From: Fen-1077 sp050014355 | Lineage (GTDB): Bacteria > Chloroflexota > Dehalococcoidia > Dehalococcoidales > RBG-16-60-22 | Direction: 5' to 3' | Assembly (NCBI GenBank): GCA_050014355.1 | Contig: JBEKDL010000055.1 | Location: 1-12,311 of the forward strand | Length of the DNA: 12,311 bases | Part shown: positions 1-7,398 of the stretch, piece after piece | How the letters are laid out: each line of letters begins with the position of its first letter | How positions within the stretch are numbered: the stretch's first letter is position 1 | The notes under the pieces: generated by a model | What the model was told of the DNA's origin: nothing | What the model saw: the letters and a program-made list of their open reading frames with translations, nothing else | The model's database searches: none | Position numbers and translations under genes: made by a program

Positions 1-709
1 CCTGGGTGGCGCCGAAGTGGGCGAAAGTCAACAACCCTATGATCCAGACGTCTTTGATGTGCGCCACTTGGGATAAGGCCTCGCGGAAGGGAACGGTGAC
101 GGCCTGTGCCTCCGGTGCTTCATTTTTTGCAGGTTCCCGGCCGGTGAATAGCCATACCAGACCCAGCGCGGTGCAGGGTACGGCCCAGAAAAACATCACT
201 CCCCTCCAGCTGCCCAGCCAGGGGGAAATGGCCGTGGCGCTGAACATGGTGGCCGACATCGACCCCAGCGACCAGGCCACGTTAATAAGGGCATTCGCCA
301 GCGCCAGCCGCTGCCCGCTGAACCACAGCGCGGTAACTTTAGCTACAGTGTTTGGAGTCGAGGCGCTCAACAACCCGAATAAAAACATGGTGGCGGCCAG
401 AGAAAGGAAGTTAGCCGAGAATCCTCTTAAAGCGCCGAATATTCCTGCCAGGATGCATATCACGGTCAACGTGCGCTTGATACCGAAGCGGTCGGCGAGC
501 AGACCCGCCGGCAGCCCGATGAAGATGCCGGCCAGCGGGTCCATGCCCCATACGGTGCCGATGGACACCAGGTTTAGGTGCAATTTACCGGCAATTTCCT
601 GGAAGAGCACGGGCATGCAGAGCCTTGAGGCGCCCGGAATCAAGGCGGCGGCCAGCATGGCAAGCCCCAGTATGTACCAGCGGTAATTAGGGCTATTTTT
701 TTGTATCAT
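1..709 (-). CDS. MFS permease, N-terminal part (runs off left edge)
   Basis: On the minus strand an open frame of 236 codons runs from ATG at 709-707 to the window edge without a stop, so only the N-terminal half of a roughly 400-residue transporter is present. The start reads MIQKNSPNYRWYILGLAML. The protein is mostly hydrophobic helices, consistent with about six membrane segments. The loop after the second helix reads GLLADRFGIKRTL, a good match to MFS motif A (GxLaDrxGrkxxl). A further hydrophilic stretch (REPAKNEAPEAQ) fits the central cytoplasmic loop, followed by the start of helix 7 (WIIGLLTF). Secondary transport across the inner membrane is therefore well supported, but the substrate cannot be told. 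No strong Shine-Dalgarno precedes the ATG. The gene is divergent from the cinA-like gene. The plus-strand frame over this region is a shadow. Confidence 0.85.
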   Translation of the reverse strand, partial: MIQKNSPNYRWYILGLAMLAAALIPGASRLCMPVLFQEIAGKLHLNLVSIGTVWGMDPLAGIFIGLPAGLLADRFGIKRTLTVICILAGIFGALRGFSANFLSLAATMFLFGLLSASTPNTVAKVTALWFSGQRLALANALINVAWSLGSMSATMFSATAISPWLGSWRGVMFFWAVPCTALGLVWLFTGREPAKNEAPEAQAVTVPFREALSQVAHIKDVWIIGLLTFAHFGATQ

Positions 710-762
710 TATTTAATGTCGTGGGGGTTAAAAAGCCATTGATATTTATAAAGACGTGGCAC

Positions 763-791
763 ATTATCGTACCATCTTTCACGGGTGATAA
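763..791 (-). promoter_or_regulatory. Candidate promoter for the MFS gene
   Basis: On the minus strand TTATCA (plus positions 786-791) and GATAAT (763-768) are separated by 17 bases. They match the sigma70-type consensus at 4/6 and 5/6 positions. Transcription would start near 756, leaving a leader of about 47 nt before the ATG at 709. The call rests on sequence match alone. Confidence 0.35.
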
Positions 792-833
792 ACAATCACT
801 AAAGGTTATTAAAGAGTGCAGGTTCCCGGTTAC

Positions 834-862
834 TTGAGCATTTTACACATTTAATGGATAAT
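834..862 (+). promoter_or_regulatory. Candidate promoter for the cinA-like gene
   Basis: TTGAGC (834-839) and GATAAT (857-862) are separated by exactly 17 bases, a good sigma70-type arrangement. A start near 869 would give a short leader of about 30 nt to the ATG at 901. The intergenic region 710-900 thus holds divergent candidate promoters. No operator repeat was obvious there. Confidence 0.5.
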
Positions 863-900
863 AGAGTTGTAATTTTTTATTGCTGAAACGGATGAAAAGT

Positions 901-2079
901 ATGAAAGCCGAGATAATCACCAGCGGCACGGAATTGCTCCTGGGGGAAACAACCGATACCAATACGCCTTACATCGCCGGGCAGCTCGCCGCTCTGGGAA
1001 TAGACCTTTACTACACCTCCGCCGTAGGCGATAATTTCGAGAGATTTACCGGGGTACTCCGGCAGGCCTGGGACAGGTCCGACCTGATTATCATCACCGG
1101 TGGCCTCGGGCCGACACAGGGCGACATCACCCGGAACGTCATCGCCGGGATGCTGGGAGAAAAGCTCGCCGTAGATGAGGCGTTGAAGCAGGAAATCACG
1201 GCCTTCTTCGCCGGGCGCGGTGTGGAAATGCCCGAGAACAATCTCCGGCAGGCCACGCTCATTCCTTCAGCGGTGGCCCTGCGCAACACCTCGGGCACGG
1301 CGCCGGGCTGGTGGATAGAGAAGGAAGGGAAAATCATCGTTACCTTACCCGGCCCCCCCGGAGAGATGCAGGAAATGTGGCAATTGCAGGTCCTCCCCCG
1401 GCTGAAGTCCAGCAGCGGGGCGGTTATTCTTTCCCGGACACTGAAAAGCTGGGGCTTGACCGAGGCCAGGGTAGACCAGCTTGTATCTCCTTATCTTTCA
1501 GCCAGTAATCCCACTCTGGCGCTGTACGCCCGGCAGGACGGTATCAACCTGCGCATCACGGCTAAAGCGTCCGCCGGGGCAGCCGCACAAAAGATGCTCC
1601 AGAGACGGGAAAATGAAATCAGAAAAATCCTGGGCGAAAACATCTGGGGTGTCGATAACATGACGATGGAGGGAGAAATTTTCCGGCTGTTAAGCACCGG
1701 GAAAATGACTCTGGCCGTCAGCGAGTCTTTAACGGGCGGCCTGCTGGCTTTCTCTCTGGCCGGCGCTCCCGAAAGACGGGGCAGTTTCCGGGGAGGCATC
1801 GTCGCGCCTATCAGCGCCGGGGAAGCCAGCGCCGCCGGAGCCTTGGCTAAGGCTGAAAAAGTGCGGAAACAGTTTAACGCGGATGTCAGCATAGCTATCG
1901 AAGGATATTACGAGGCTGGTGGACAGTCAACCGGAGGGCGCGCCTTTATTGCGGTTAACGTGAAATCGAATACCCAGTCGGTTACCGTAGAATACCCCGG
2001 TAAGTTTCCACAGCTTGCCAGGAGAACGGTTAACCACGCACTCGTTTTCCTGATTAAACAACTTAAATCAAATAGTTAA
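901..2079 (+). CDS. cinA: CinA-like protein (competence/damage-inducible family)
   Basis: A protein of 392 residues, slightly short for CinA (about 410-420). Residues 1 to about 170 form the MoaB/MogA-like molybdopterin-binding-type domain: it opens MKAEIITSGTELLLG, has TGGLGPTQGDIT (about 65-77) and LPGPPGEMQEM (about 152). The family motif GPTxDD carries Gly at 74 in place of the first Asp. The C-terminal part (from about 270) resembles the PncC nicotinamide-nucleotide amidase domain through SESLTGG (274-280, usually ESCTGG) and FRGGIVA. The usual VSxxVAxxMA segment is missing, and the TGIAGPGG loop is replaced by EGYYEAGG. Full-length CinA is linked to NAD-cycle repair (pyrophosphatase plus deamidase). 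The deamidase half may be inactive here. I chose ATG 901 because family members begin MKAEII; ATG 892 and TTG 880 lie in frame upstream. The stop is TAA. Confidence 0.85.
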   Translation: MKAEIITSGTELLLGETTDTNTPYIAGQLAALGIDLYYTSAVGDNFERFTGVLRQAWDRSDLIIITGGLGPTQGDITRNVIAGMLGEKLAVDEALKQEITAFFAGRGVEMPENNLRQATLIPSAVALRNTSGTAPGWWIEKEGKIIVTLPGPPGEMQEMWQLQVLPRLKSSSGAVILSRTLKSWGLTEARVDQLVSPYLSASNPTLALYARQDGINLRITAKASAGAAAQKMLQRRENEIRKILGENIWGVDNMTMEGEIFRLLSTGKMTLAVSESLTGGLLAFSLAGAPERRGSFRGGIVAPISAGEASAAGALAKAEKVRKQFNADVSIAIEGYYEAGGQSTGGRAFIAVNVKSNTQSVTVEYPGKFPQLARRTVNHALVFLIKQLKSNS

Positions 2080-2193
2080 TTAGTACTGTCAAGGCTGTCC
2101 AGCTTTGATGTTTACACTTCCTTGATTTATCTCCGGTAATATTTATGTTCTGTTAATTTCTCATGGTGTATCGTTTATATCCTGTTTACTCCA

Positions 2194-2209
2194 TAGTACT
2201 ATAATACTA
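2194..2209 (+). promoter_or_regulatory. Candidate -10 box within an inverted repeat
   Basis: A perfect TATAAT lies at 2200-2205, about 43 bases upstream of the ATG at 2248. It is flanked by a short inverted repeat, TAGTA (2194-2198) and TACTA (2205-2209), which could be an operator half-site pair. No convincing -35 hexamer is present at 16-18 bases, so this is a weak call. Confidence 0.35.
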
Positions 2210-2247
2210 CGTGAAACACAGGACGTTTATCGGGAAGTGAGACCAAA

Positions 2248-2658
2248 ATGATTGGCTGGAACCATACCACAAAGAAAGAAGCAAATAAGGCCCTGAAAGC
2301 CCGGAGAAATGCGATTGCCTTGGCGGACATCGACCCGGAACTATGCGAAGGCAATATTAAGCTGGAAATAACACCGTTTGAAAGTTTCTCCCAGATAAAT
2401 AAATATAAAAAGTACCTGGCTACTATTAAGAACCTCCGTATCGTAGAGGAAAACTGGTCGGAAGAAGAGGGTCTCAATATTCTCGTTTCGGTACAGGTGC
2501 CCCTGGCTTTAGGTCGCCTCCTCGAAGATATGCCCGAAGTAGCGCGGGTGCAGCTCAACGGTGAAAAATCCGGTCACAACGGACACAAACGCGGCTTTAA
2601 AAAGATGATTGTGGTCATGAAGACGCCGGTGGTAGAGGCCGAGCCGGTGCTCGTCTAA
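2248..2658 (+). CDS. Small protein of unknown function
   Basis: A 136-residue protein that I do not recognise. The start ATG is preceded by a purine-rich GGGAAGTGAG (2232-2241), a plausible ribosome binding site. The N-terminus is strongly basic (KKEANKALKARRN, about 9-21). Residues about 40-105 read as a compact alpha/beta unit (ITPFESFSQINKYKKYL, then NILVSVQVPLALGRLL, then VARVQL). The alternating strand-helix-strand pattern recalls small ferredoxin-like or ACT-like domains; this is inference from pattern only. The C-terminus has a basic, His-containing stretch (GHNGHKRGFKK) and a hydrophobic strand. There is no signal peptide or membrane helix. It sits alone between cinA and the ABC operon, behind its own -10 box, and ends in TAA. 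Codon use resembles its neighbours, so I accept it as real. Confidence 0.7.
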   Translation: MIGWNHTTKKEANKALKARRNAIALADIDPELCEGNIKLEITPFESFSQINKYKKYLATIKNLRIVEENWSEEEGLNILVSVQVPLALGRLLEDMPEVARVQLNGEKSGHNGHKRGFKKMIVVMKTPVVEAEPVLV

Positions 2659-2789
2659 CACGGCTTTTCTCCTCGTCCTTTAAATTCAGTATTTTACGCT
2701 TCGTATCTCCCCTAAAACACCGCATCTGTTCGATGCATTCGCCCGCGGTTTTCACATCGGGATTTGCCTTCAATTTTTCCCTCCGGCGC

Positions 2790-2818
2790 TTTACTTGAAA
2801 ATAGGTTCATGGTAGAAT
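2790..2818 (+). promoter_or_regulatory. Candidate extended -10 promoter for the ABC exporter operon
   Basis: TTTACT (2790-2795) is followed after 17 bases by TAGAAT (2813-2818), with the extended -10 element TGG directly before it (2810-2812). The same ten bases ATGGTAGAAT (2809-2818) recur in the promoter at 8251-8260. The start of transcription would be near 2825, about 37 nt before the GTG at 2862. Confidence 0.5.
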
Positions 2819-2861
2819 ATATCACGTTATATCGGAATATTGTTAACTTCAGGTAGTTCCA

Positions 2862-4613
2862 GTGAAAACCGTTTTTAGAATACTGGGTTTCATCCAGAAA
2901 CACTGGTTCCTGCTCCTCCTGGCCTTCATCTGTATCATGCTGACCACCGGATTCGCCATCATTATTCCGCGTATGCTCGGCGATGGCATGGATACGGTGC
3001 TGGGGATGGGCAAACGGAGCTTCGTTATCGTGGCGGCCGTGGTTATCATCGCCGCGAGCGCGTTGAGAGGTCTCACCGGCTACGGGCAGCGCTATTTCGC
3101 CGAGGTTGCCGCCCAGAAAATTACTTATAATATCCGCAACACCCTCTACGAGAGACTGCAGCGGTTGAGCTTTGCTTTCCATGACCAGAACCAGACCGGG
3201 CAGCTCATGTCCCGGGCCACGGTCGATGTGGAAGTCATTCGCATGTTTTTCAGCCAGGGTTTTCTCGGCCTGGCACAGATAGTGTTCATGGTCATCGGGG
3301 TCGGCTACATGCTGCTGACGATGAACTGGAAGCTCGGTCTGATGACACTGGGCTTTGTGATACCGGTATCGTGGCTGGCGGCCACCTTCGGCCGGCGCAT
3401 GCGCCCGGTCTGGATGAAAGTCCAGGCGCTGATGGGTTATATGGGTGATACCCTGGAGGAGAGCCTTAGCGGCATCAGCGTGGTCAAGGCGTTTTCACAC
3501 CAGGAAGAAGACGGCCGTAAATTCGAAGCCCAGGTGGCCGCTCTTTATGACGAACAGATGCGGGCTGCCCGCATGCTTTCCATTAATATGCCGACGATGA
3601 TTTTCCTGGTCAGCATACCAACGGTCCTTATTTTATGGTACGGCGGGAACCAGGTGGTCGCCGGGAAAATGACGATAGGCGAGGTCACTCAATTTATCCT
3701 GCTGATGAGCATGATGATGATGCCGATACGCCGTCTGGGGATGATGGTCAACCTGTTTTCCCGCACGTCCTCCGCCGGACAGCGCATCTTGGAAATCCTG
3801 GACACCGAGTCCGAGGTCAAGGAAAAGCCGGACGCTATCCAGCTGGGTAAAGTCAAGGGGCAGGTATCTTTCCGGAATGTCAGTTTCAGCTACAATAATG
3901 TCAGCCCGGCGCTGAAGAATGTCAGCTTCGAGGTAAAACCGGGACAGCTGGTGGCCCTGCTGGGGCAATCAGGTAGCGGTAAAAGCACCATCGCCAGTCT
4001 GCTGGGCAGGTTCTACGATGTAACCGATGGTAAAATCCTGGTGGACGGCATCGATGTGCGCGATATCACCCTCGCCTCCCTGCGTAAGAATGTCGTCACC
4101 GCGCAGCAGGATGTTTTCCTCTTCTCCGCGACCATCCGTGAAAATATTGCCTACGGGGCCGTGGACGCCAGCATGGATAAAATCATCGAGGTAGCCAGGG
4201 CGGCCTATCTGCACAACTTCATCCAGTCCCTGCCCGAGGGCTATGAGACCTGGGTAGGCGAGCGCGGCGATACCCTTTCCGGTGGAGAAAAACAGAGGCT
4301 GTCCATCGCCCGCACGCTGCTGGTCAACCCCAGTATCCTCATACTGGATGATTCTACGGCGAGCGTAGACTCCGAGACCGAGAAGCTCATCCGCCAGGCG
4401 CTGGACAGGCTTATCCAGGGGCGGACGACTTTTATTATCACCCACCGTATACCGATTATCCAGAACGCTGACCTTATCCTGATGCTGAAGGACGGTGAGC
4501 TGGTGGAGCAGGGGACGCACAAGGAACTGATGGCTAAAAACGGCATCTATAAAGAGGTTTTCGAATCGCAGCTTTTGCTGTACCAGGACTATGAGGAAAG
4601 CCTGGTGAGTTAA
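2862..4613 (+). CDS. ABC exporter half-transporter, degenerate-site subunit
   Basis: A 583-residue half-transporter with six predicted membrane helices (about 1-310, ABC type-1 exporter domain) followed by a nucleotide-binding domain. Walker A is GQSGSGKST (about 368-376), the signature is LSGGEKQ (472-478), and the switch His is at 528 (ITHR). Walker B reads ILILDDSTASVD: the catalytic Glu after Walker B is Asp 497. This is the arrangement known from heterodimeric exporters of the TM287/288, LmrCD and BmrCD type, where one ATP site is catalytically weak. It is expected to pair with the product of the next gene in the inner membrane and export lipids, drugs or peptides; the substrate is unknown. 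The start is GTG at 2862 with AGG at 2851-2853; no better ATG exists near it. The stop TAA overlaps the next gene's ribosome binding site, so the two are translationally coupled. Confidence 0.93.
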   Translation: MKTVFRILGFIQKHWFLLLLAFICIMLTTGFAIIIPRMLGDGMDTVLGMGKRSFVIVAAVVIIAASALRGLTGYGQRYFAEVAAQKITYNIRNTLYERLQRLSFAFHDQNQTGQLMSRATVDVEVIRMFFSQGFLGLAQIVFMVIGVGYMLLTMNWKLGLMTLGFVIPVSWLAATFGRRMRPVWMKVQALMGYMGDTLEESLSGISVVKAFSHQEEDGRKFEAQVAALYDEQMRAARMLSINMPTMIFLVSIPTVLILWYGGNQVVAGKMTIGEVTQFILLMSMMMMPIRRLGMMVNLFSRTSSAGQRILEILDTESEVKEKPDAIQLGKVKGQVSFRNVSFSYNNVSPALKNVSFEVKPGQLVALLGQSGSGKSTIASLLGRFYDVTDGKILVDGIDVRDITLASLRKNVVTAQQDVFLFSATIRENIAYGAVDASMDKIIEVARAAYLHNFIQSLPEGYETWVGERGDTLSGGEKQRLSIARTLLVNPSILILDDSTASVDSETEKLIRQALDRLIQGRTTFIITHRIPIIQNADLILMLKDGELVEQGTHKELMAKNGIYKEVFESQLLLYQDYEESLVS

Positions 4614-4622
4614 GGAGCAATT

Positions 4623-6458
4623 ATGTTCGGCGGTGGAATGGGCGGCGGCTGGCACGGGCGCGGCGGTCCGGGCGGGGGTATGGCTGGCCGCTTCGATTCA
4701 GATGACGTGCTGGGCAAGGCCTACGATAGCAAGGTCATCGCGCGCCTGCCCGGCTACCTGTTGCCCGTCAGGAGATGGATAGGCATCGGGGCGGTGGGCA
4801 TGCTTATCCGCAGCCTGGCTACCCTGGCGACCCCTTACCTGGTAGGCCGTGGCATGGACTATATCGTCAAAGGAAACCTGCACGGGCTTAATATCGTGGT
4901 GATTATATCGGCGGCCGTCATGCTGCTGATGTGGCTCGGGTATCACTGGGAAAACCTGCACCTGTCCTATGCCGGCCAGAAAATTATTTACCGCATGCGC
5001 AACGATATGTTCGGCCACCTGCACCGGCTGCCCTTGAGTTTCTTCGATACGCACCAGGTCGGCAAGCTGATGTCCCGTGTGCAGAATGATGTGCAGCAGC
5101 TGCAGGAGATTATTACCCAGGGTATCCTTTCCCTTTTAGCCAGCCTGATAACGCTGATTGGTATCGCTGTCATCATGATTACCATGGACCCGCGGCTGGC
5201 TTTAATTATGCTGGCCATCGTGCCGTTGATGATTTTACTGGTATGGATATGGCAGAGGTACGCCCGCCGCGCCTTTATCCAGGTGAGGCGCGCTATCGCC
5301 ACGGTTAACTCGCAGCTCCAGGAGGACTTATCAGGCGTGCGCGTTGTCCAGAGCCTTTCGCGTGAGGATGAAAACCTGGGGCAGTTCGACCAGGTCAATA
5401 AGGCGCATCTCGACGCTAACGTCACCGCCGTCAAGCTCGAGGCGCTGATGATGCCGACGATTAATATTCTCACCGGCGTCTCGTTCGCCATCGTCATCAT
5501 TGTAGGCGGCTTTCAGGTGCTGGATGGCGTTATGACGGTCGGCGTTTTGATGAGCTTCCTGCTTTATGTCCAGCGCTTCTTCGACCCCATTCTGGAGCTA
5601 TCGATGCAGTACACCGAGCTCCAGCGCGCCATGGCCTCCGGGGCGCGTATCTTCGAGCTGATGGACATCCAGCCTGATATTAAGGATGAGCCCGGCGCCA
5701 AAGAACTGCCTCCGGTAAAAGGCGAAGTGAACTTCAATAATGTGTCCTTCGCCTATGTGCCGGGCGAATATGTGCTCGATAATATCAATCTAGCAATCAA
5801 ACCCGGGGAAACGGTGGCTATCGTAGGGCAAACGGGTTCGGGCAAGAGCAGCCTGGTGAACCTCATCGCCCGCTTTTATGATGTGGAAAAGGGCGAAGTG
5901 ACTGTAGACAACCACTGCGTGCGCGATGTCACCCAGCAGTCGCTGCGGCGGCAGATTGGCATCGTGCCCCAGGACCCTATTCTTTTTTCAGGCACCATCG
6001 AACAGAATATCAAGTACGGGAAGAAAGACGCCACTCGCGACGAGGTTATCGAGGTGGCAAGATTGGTAGGCGCACACCATTTTATCAACCGGCTGGAAAA
6101 GGGCTACGACACTCCGGTAGGGCAGCGCGGCGGCAACTTGAGCGCCGGACAGCGCCAGCTAATTTGCCTGGCGCGCGCAATATTGACCGACCCGCGTATT
6201 TTGATACTGGATGAAGCTACCTCTAATGTGGACACGAACACCGAACGCATCATGCAAAGGGCTTTACGCAAGCTGACTAAAGACCGCACCTGCATTACCA
6301 TAGCCCACCGGCTCTCCACTATCACCCGCGCCGACCGCATTATCGTTATTGATAAAGGGAAAATCATCGAGCAGGGTTCCCATCAAGAGCTGCTGGCGCA
6401 AGAGGGCGTCTACGCTAAAATGTACCAGACGTTGAGCCAGCCGGGGCTGGCGGGGTAA
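4623..6458 (+). CDS. ABC exporter half-transporter, catalytic-site subunit
   Basis: A 611-residue partner of the preceding gene, starting 10 bases after its stop with TAAGGAG (4611-4617) as ribosome binding site. An unusual glycine-rich cytoplasmic N-terminus (about 1-22, MFGGGMGGGWHGRGG and onward) precedes six membrane helices (about 45-330). The nucleotide-binding domain has Walker A GQTGSGKSS (Lys 408), signature LSAGQRQ (506-512), canonical Walker B ILILDEATSNVD with catalytic Glu 531, and AHRLST switch His. The signature has Ala for the second Gly position (LSGGQ to LSAGQ). In heterodimers of this class such a changed signature completes the degenerate site together with the partner's Asp-containing Walker B. 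This subunit therefore supplies the hydrolysing Walker B while its partner supplies the intact LSGGE. The gene ends in TAA and is followed by an intrinsic terminator. Confidence 0.93.
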   Translation: MFGGGMGGGWHGRGGPGGGMAGRFDSDDVLGKAYDSKVIARLPGYLLPVRRWIGIGAVGMLIRSLATLATPYLVGRGMDYIVKGNLHGLNIVVIISAAVMLLMWLGYHWENLHLSYAGQKIIYRMRNDMFGHLHRLPLSFFDTHQVGKLMSRVQNDVQQLQEIITQGILSLLASLITLIGIAVIMITMDPRLALIMLAIVPLMILLVWIWQRYARRAFIQVRRAIATVNSQLQEDLSGVRVVQSLSREDENLGQFDQVNKAHLDANVTAVKLEALMMPTINILTGVSFAIVIIVGGFQVLDGVMTVGVLMSFLLYVQRFFDPILELSMQYTELQRAMASGARIFELMDIQPDIKDEPGAKELPPVKGEVNFNNVSFAYVPGEYVLDNINLAIKPGETVAIVGQTGSGKSSLVNLIARFYDVEKGEVTVDNHCVRDVTQQSLRRQIGIVPQDPILFSGTIEQNIKYGKKDATRDEVIEVARLVGAHHFINRLEKGYDTPVGQRGGNLSAGQRQLICLARAILTDPRILILDEATSNVDTNTERIMQRALRKLTKDRTCITIAHRLSTITRADRIIVIDKGKIIEQGSHQELLAQEGVYAKMYQTLSQPGLAG

Positions 6459-6490
6459 AACTCGTAAAAGATTAAAGGAAGCAGCTTGCG

Positions 6491-6523
6491 AAGAGGGGCG
6501 CCGGCCCCTCTTTCTCTTTTCTT
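6491..6523 (+). terminator. Intrinsic terminator of the ABC operon
   Basis: A perfect 9-bp stem AAGAGGGGC (6491-6499) / GCCCCTCTT (6504-6512) with a GCCG loop is followed by a pyrimidine-rich, T-dominated tract (TTTCTCTTTTCTT, 6511-6523). It begins 33 bases after the stop codon of the second ABC gene, the typical position for a Rho-independent terminator. Confidence 0.85.
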
Positions 6524-6573
6524 CACCTTCGCCTCCCGGGGCAAGAGGATAAAGCGGATAAGGTCGATATTTC

Positions 6574-6601
6574 TTGATTTGCTTTTCGCAGCTGTTATGT
6601 T
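6574..6601 (+). promoter_or_regulatory. Candidate promoter for the NTF2-like / MBL genes
   Basis: TTGATT (6574-6579) is followed after 16 bases by TATGTT (6596-6601), with an extended -10 element TGT at 6593-6595. A GATAAT lies just downstream (6602-6607) but its spacing from the -35 is too long. Transcription would begin near 6608, about 34 nt before the GTG at 6642. Confidence 0.45.
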
Positions 6602-6641
6602 GATAATATGCTACGAAGCTTGATTACCAAGGAGGCCCAAC

Positions 6642-7388
6642 GTGAGCACCGAAGCGTTAGAGGACCGGCTTAAAGCGCTGGAAAAACAGGTTAAGACCGT
6701 AGATAAACTTAAGTCACGGGTAAAGACTCTGGAAAAAGAGGTGCGGGTTTTAAAGGACATCGAAGCGATAAATCGACTCCAGCGGGCGTACGGCTATTAT
6801 GTGGAACATATGATGGGGCAGGAAATAATCGACCTTTTTTCATCTAGCGACGACGTCTATCTGGAGTGGCTGGAGGGACGCTATAACGGCCAGGCGGGCC
6901 TCCACCGGTATTTCGATAAAATGAGGGACACTTTCTCCCATGAGCTACTACACCAGGTAATCCAGGTATCGGGCATCGTCACCGTAGCGCCGGACGGGTT
7001 GAAAGCTAAAGGCCGGTGGTACGCTTTCGGCGGCTTGGCCCTACCCATGGGCGATAAAGTCAGGGAGATCTGGCCAAGCAGCATCTACGAGATGGAATAC
7101 GTTAAAGAAGATGGTATCTGGAAGGTTCTGGGTATCAGGTGGAACCTGAACTACTGGCTTCCAGGGCGTACTGGCCTGGTCGCTGAAGAAAGGCGGCTCG
7201 CCGAGCCGCCGAAGCCCGGCGCCATGAAATTTACCCCAGATGTTTTTTATGATAACGATCCGCGCTATCCCTCCGGTTACATCTTCCCCTTCCATTTTCC
7301 GCACCCCGTGACGGGCAAGAAAACATCCGAAGATACACGCAACGCTACTATCGATTGGACGAAGCACAGACTGGCCTGGAGAAAATAA
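6642..7388 (+). CDS. NTF2/SnoaL-like fold protein with N-terminal coiled coil
   Basis: A 248-residue soluble protein. Residues about 4-42 form a charged heptad-type coiled coil (LEDRLKALEKQVKTV, then KSRVKTLEKEVRVLK), suggesting oligomerisation. From about 42 it matches the SnoaL/NTF2-like family: DIEAINRLQRAYGYYVE is the characteristic first helix, followed by beta strands (VYLEWLEG, VTVAPDGLKAKGRWYAF, IYEMEYVKEDGIWKVLGIRW). These cone-shaped folds include hydratases, isomerases, dehydratases and ligand-binding proteins; the catalytic residue cannot be named from sequence alone. A C-terminal extension (about 185-248) rich in Pro and aromatic residues (YIFPFHFPHPVTGK) lies beyond the usual domain. 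The start is GTG at 6642 with a perfect AAGGAGG (6629-6635). It ends 10 bases before the MBL gene and is likely co-transcribed with it. Confidence 0.8.
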   Translation: MSTEALEDRLKALEKQVKTVDKLKSRVKTLEKEVRVLKDIEAINRLQRAYGYYVEHMMGQEIIDLFSSSDDVYLEWLEGRYNGQAGLHRYFDKMRDTFSHELLHQVIQVSGIVTVAPDGLKAKGRWYAFGGLALPMGDKVREIWPSSIYEMEYVKEDGIWKVLGIRWNLNYWLPGRTGLVAEERRLAEPPKPGAMKFTPDVFYDNDPRYPSGYIFPFHFPHPVTGKKTSEDTRNATIDWTKHRLAWRK

Positions 7389-7398
7389 AGGAGGCAGA

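Noticed and set aside
6..686. Long plus-strand open frame over the left edge
   Set aside because: It is a shadow of the minus-strand MFS gene. The minus-strand translation has membrane helices and MFS motif A, while the plus-strand one has no recognisable pattern.
2637..2671. Hairpin AGCCG/CGGCT with T-run after the small gene as terminator
   Set aside because: The stem is only 5 bp with a loop of about 14 nt and a short T-run, too weak to call.
3633..4655. Minus-strand open frames opposite the ABC genes
   Set aside because: They are antisense shadows of GC-rich coding sequence. The plus-strand frames carry all ABC motifs.
4623..4690. Glycine-rich N-terminus of the second ABC subunit as a signal or cleaved leader
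   Set aside because: It has no hydrophobic core or cleavage pattern. It is more likely a flexible cytoplasmic tail.
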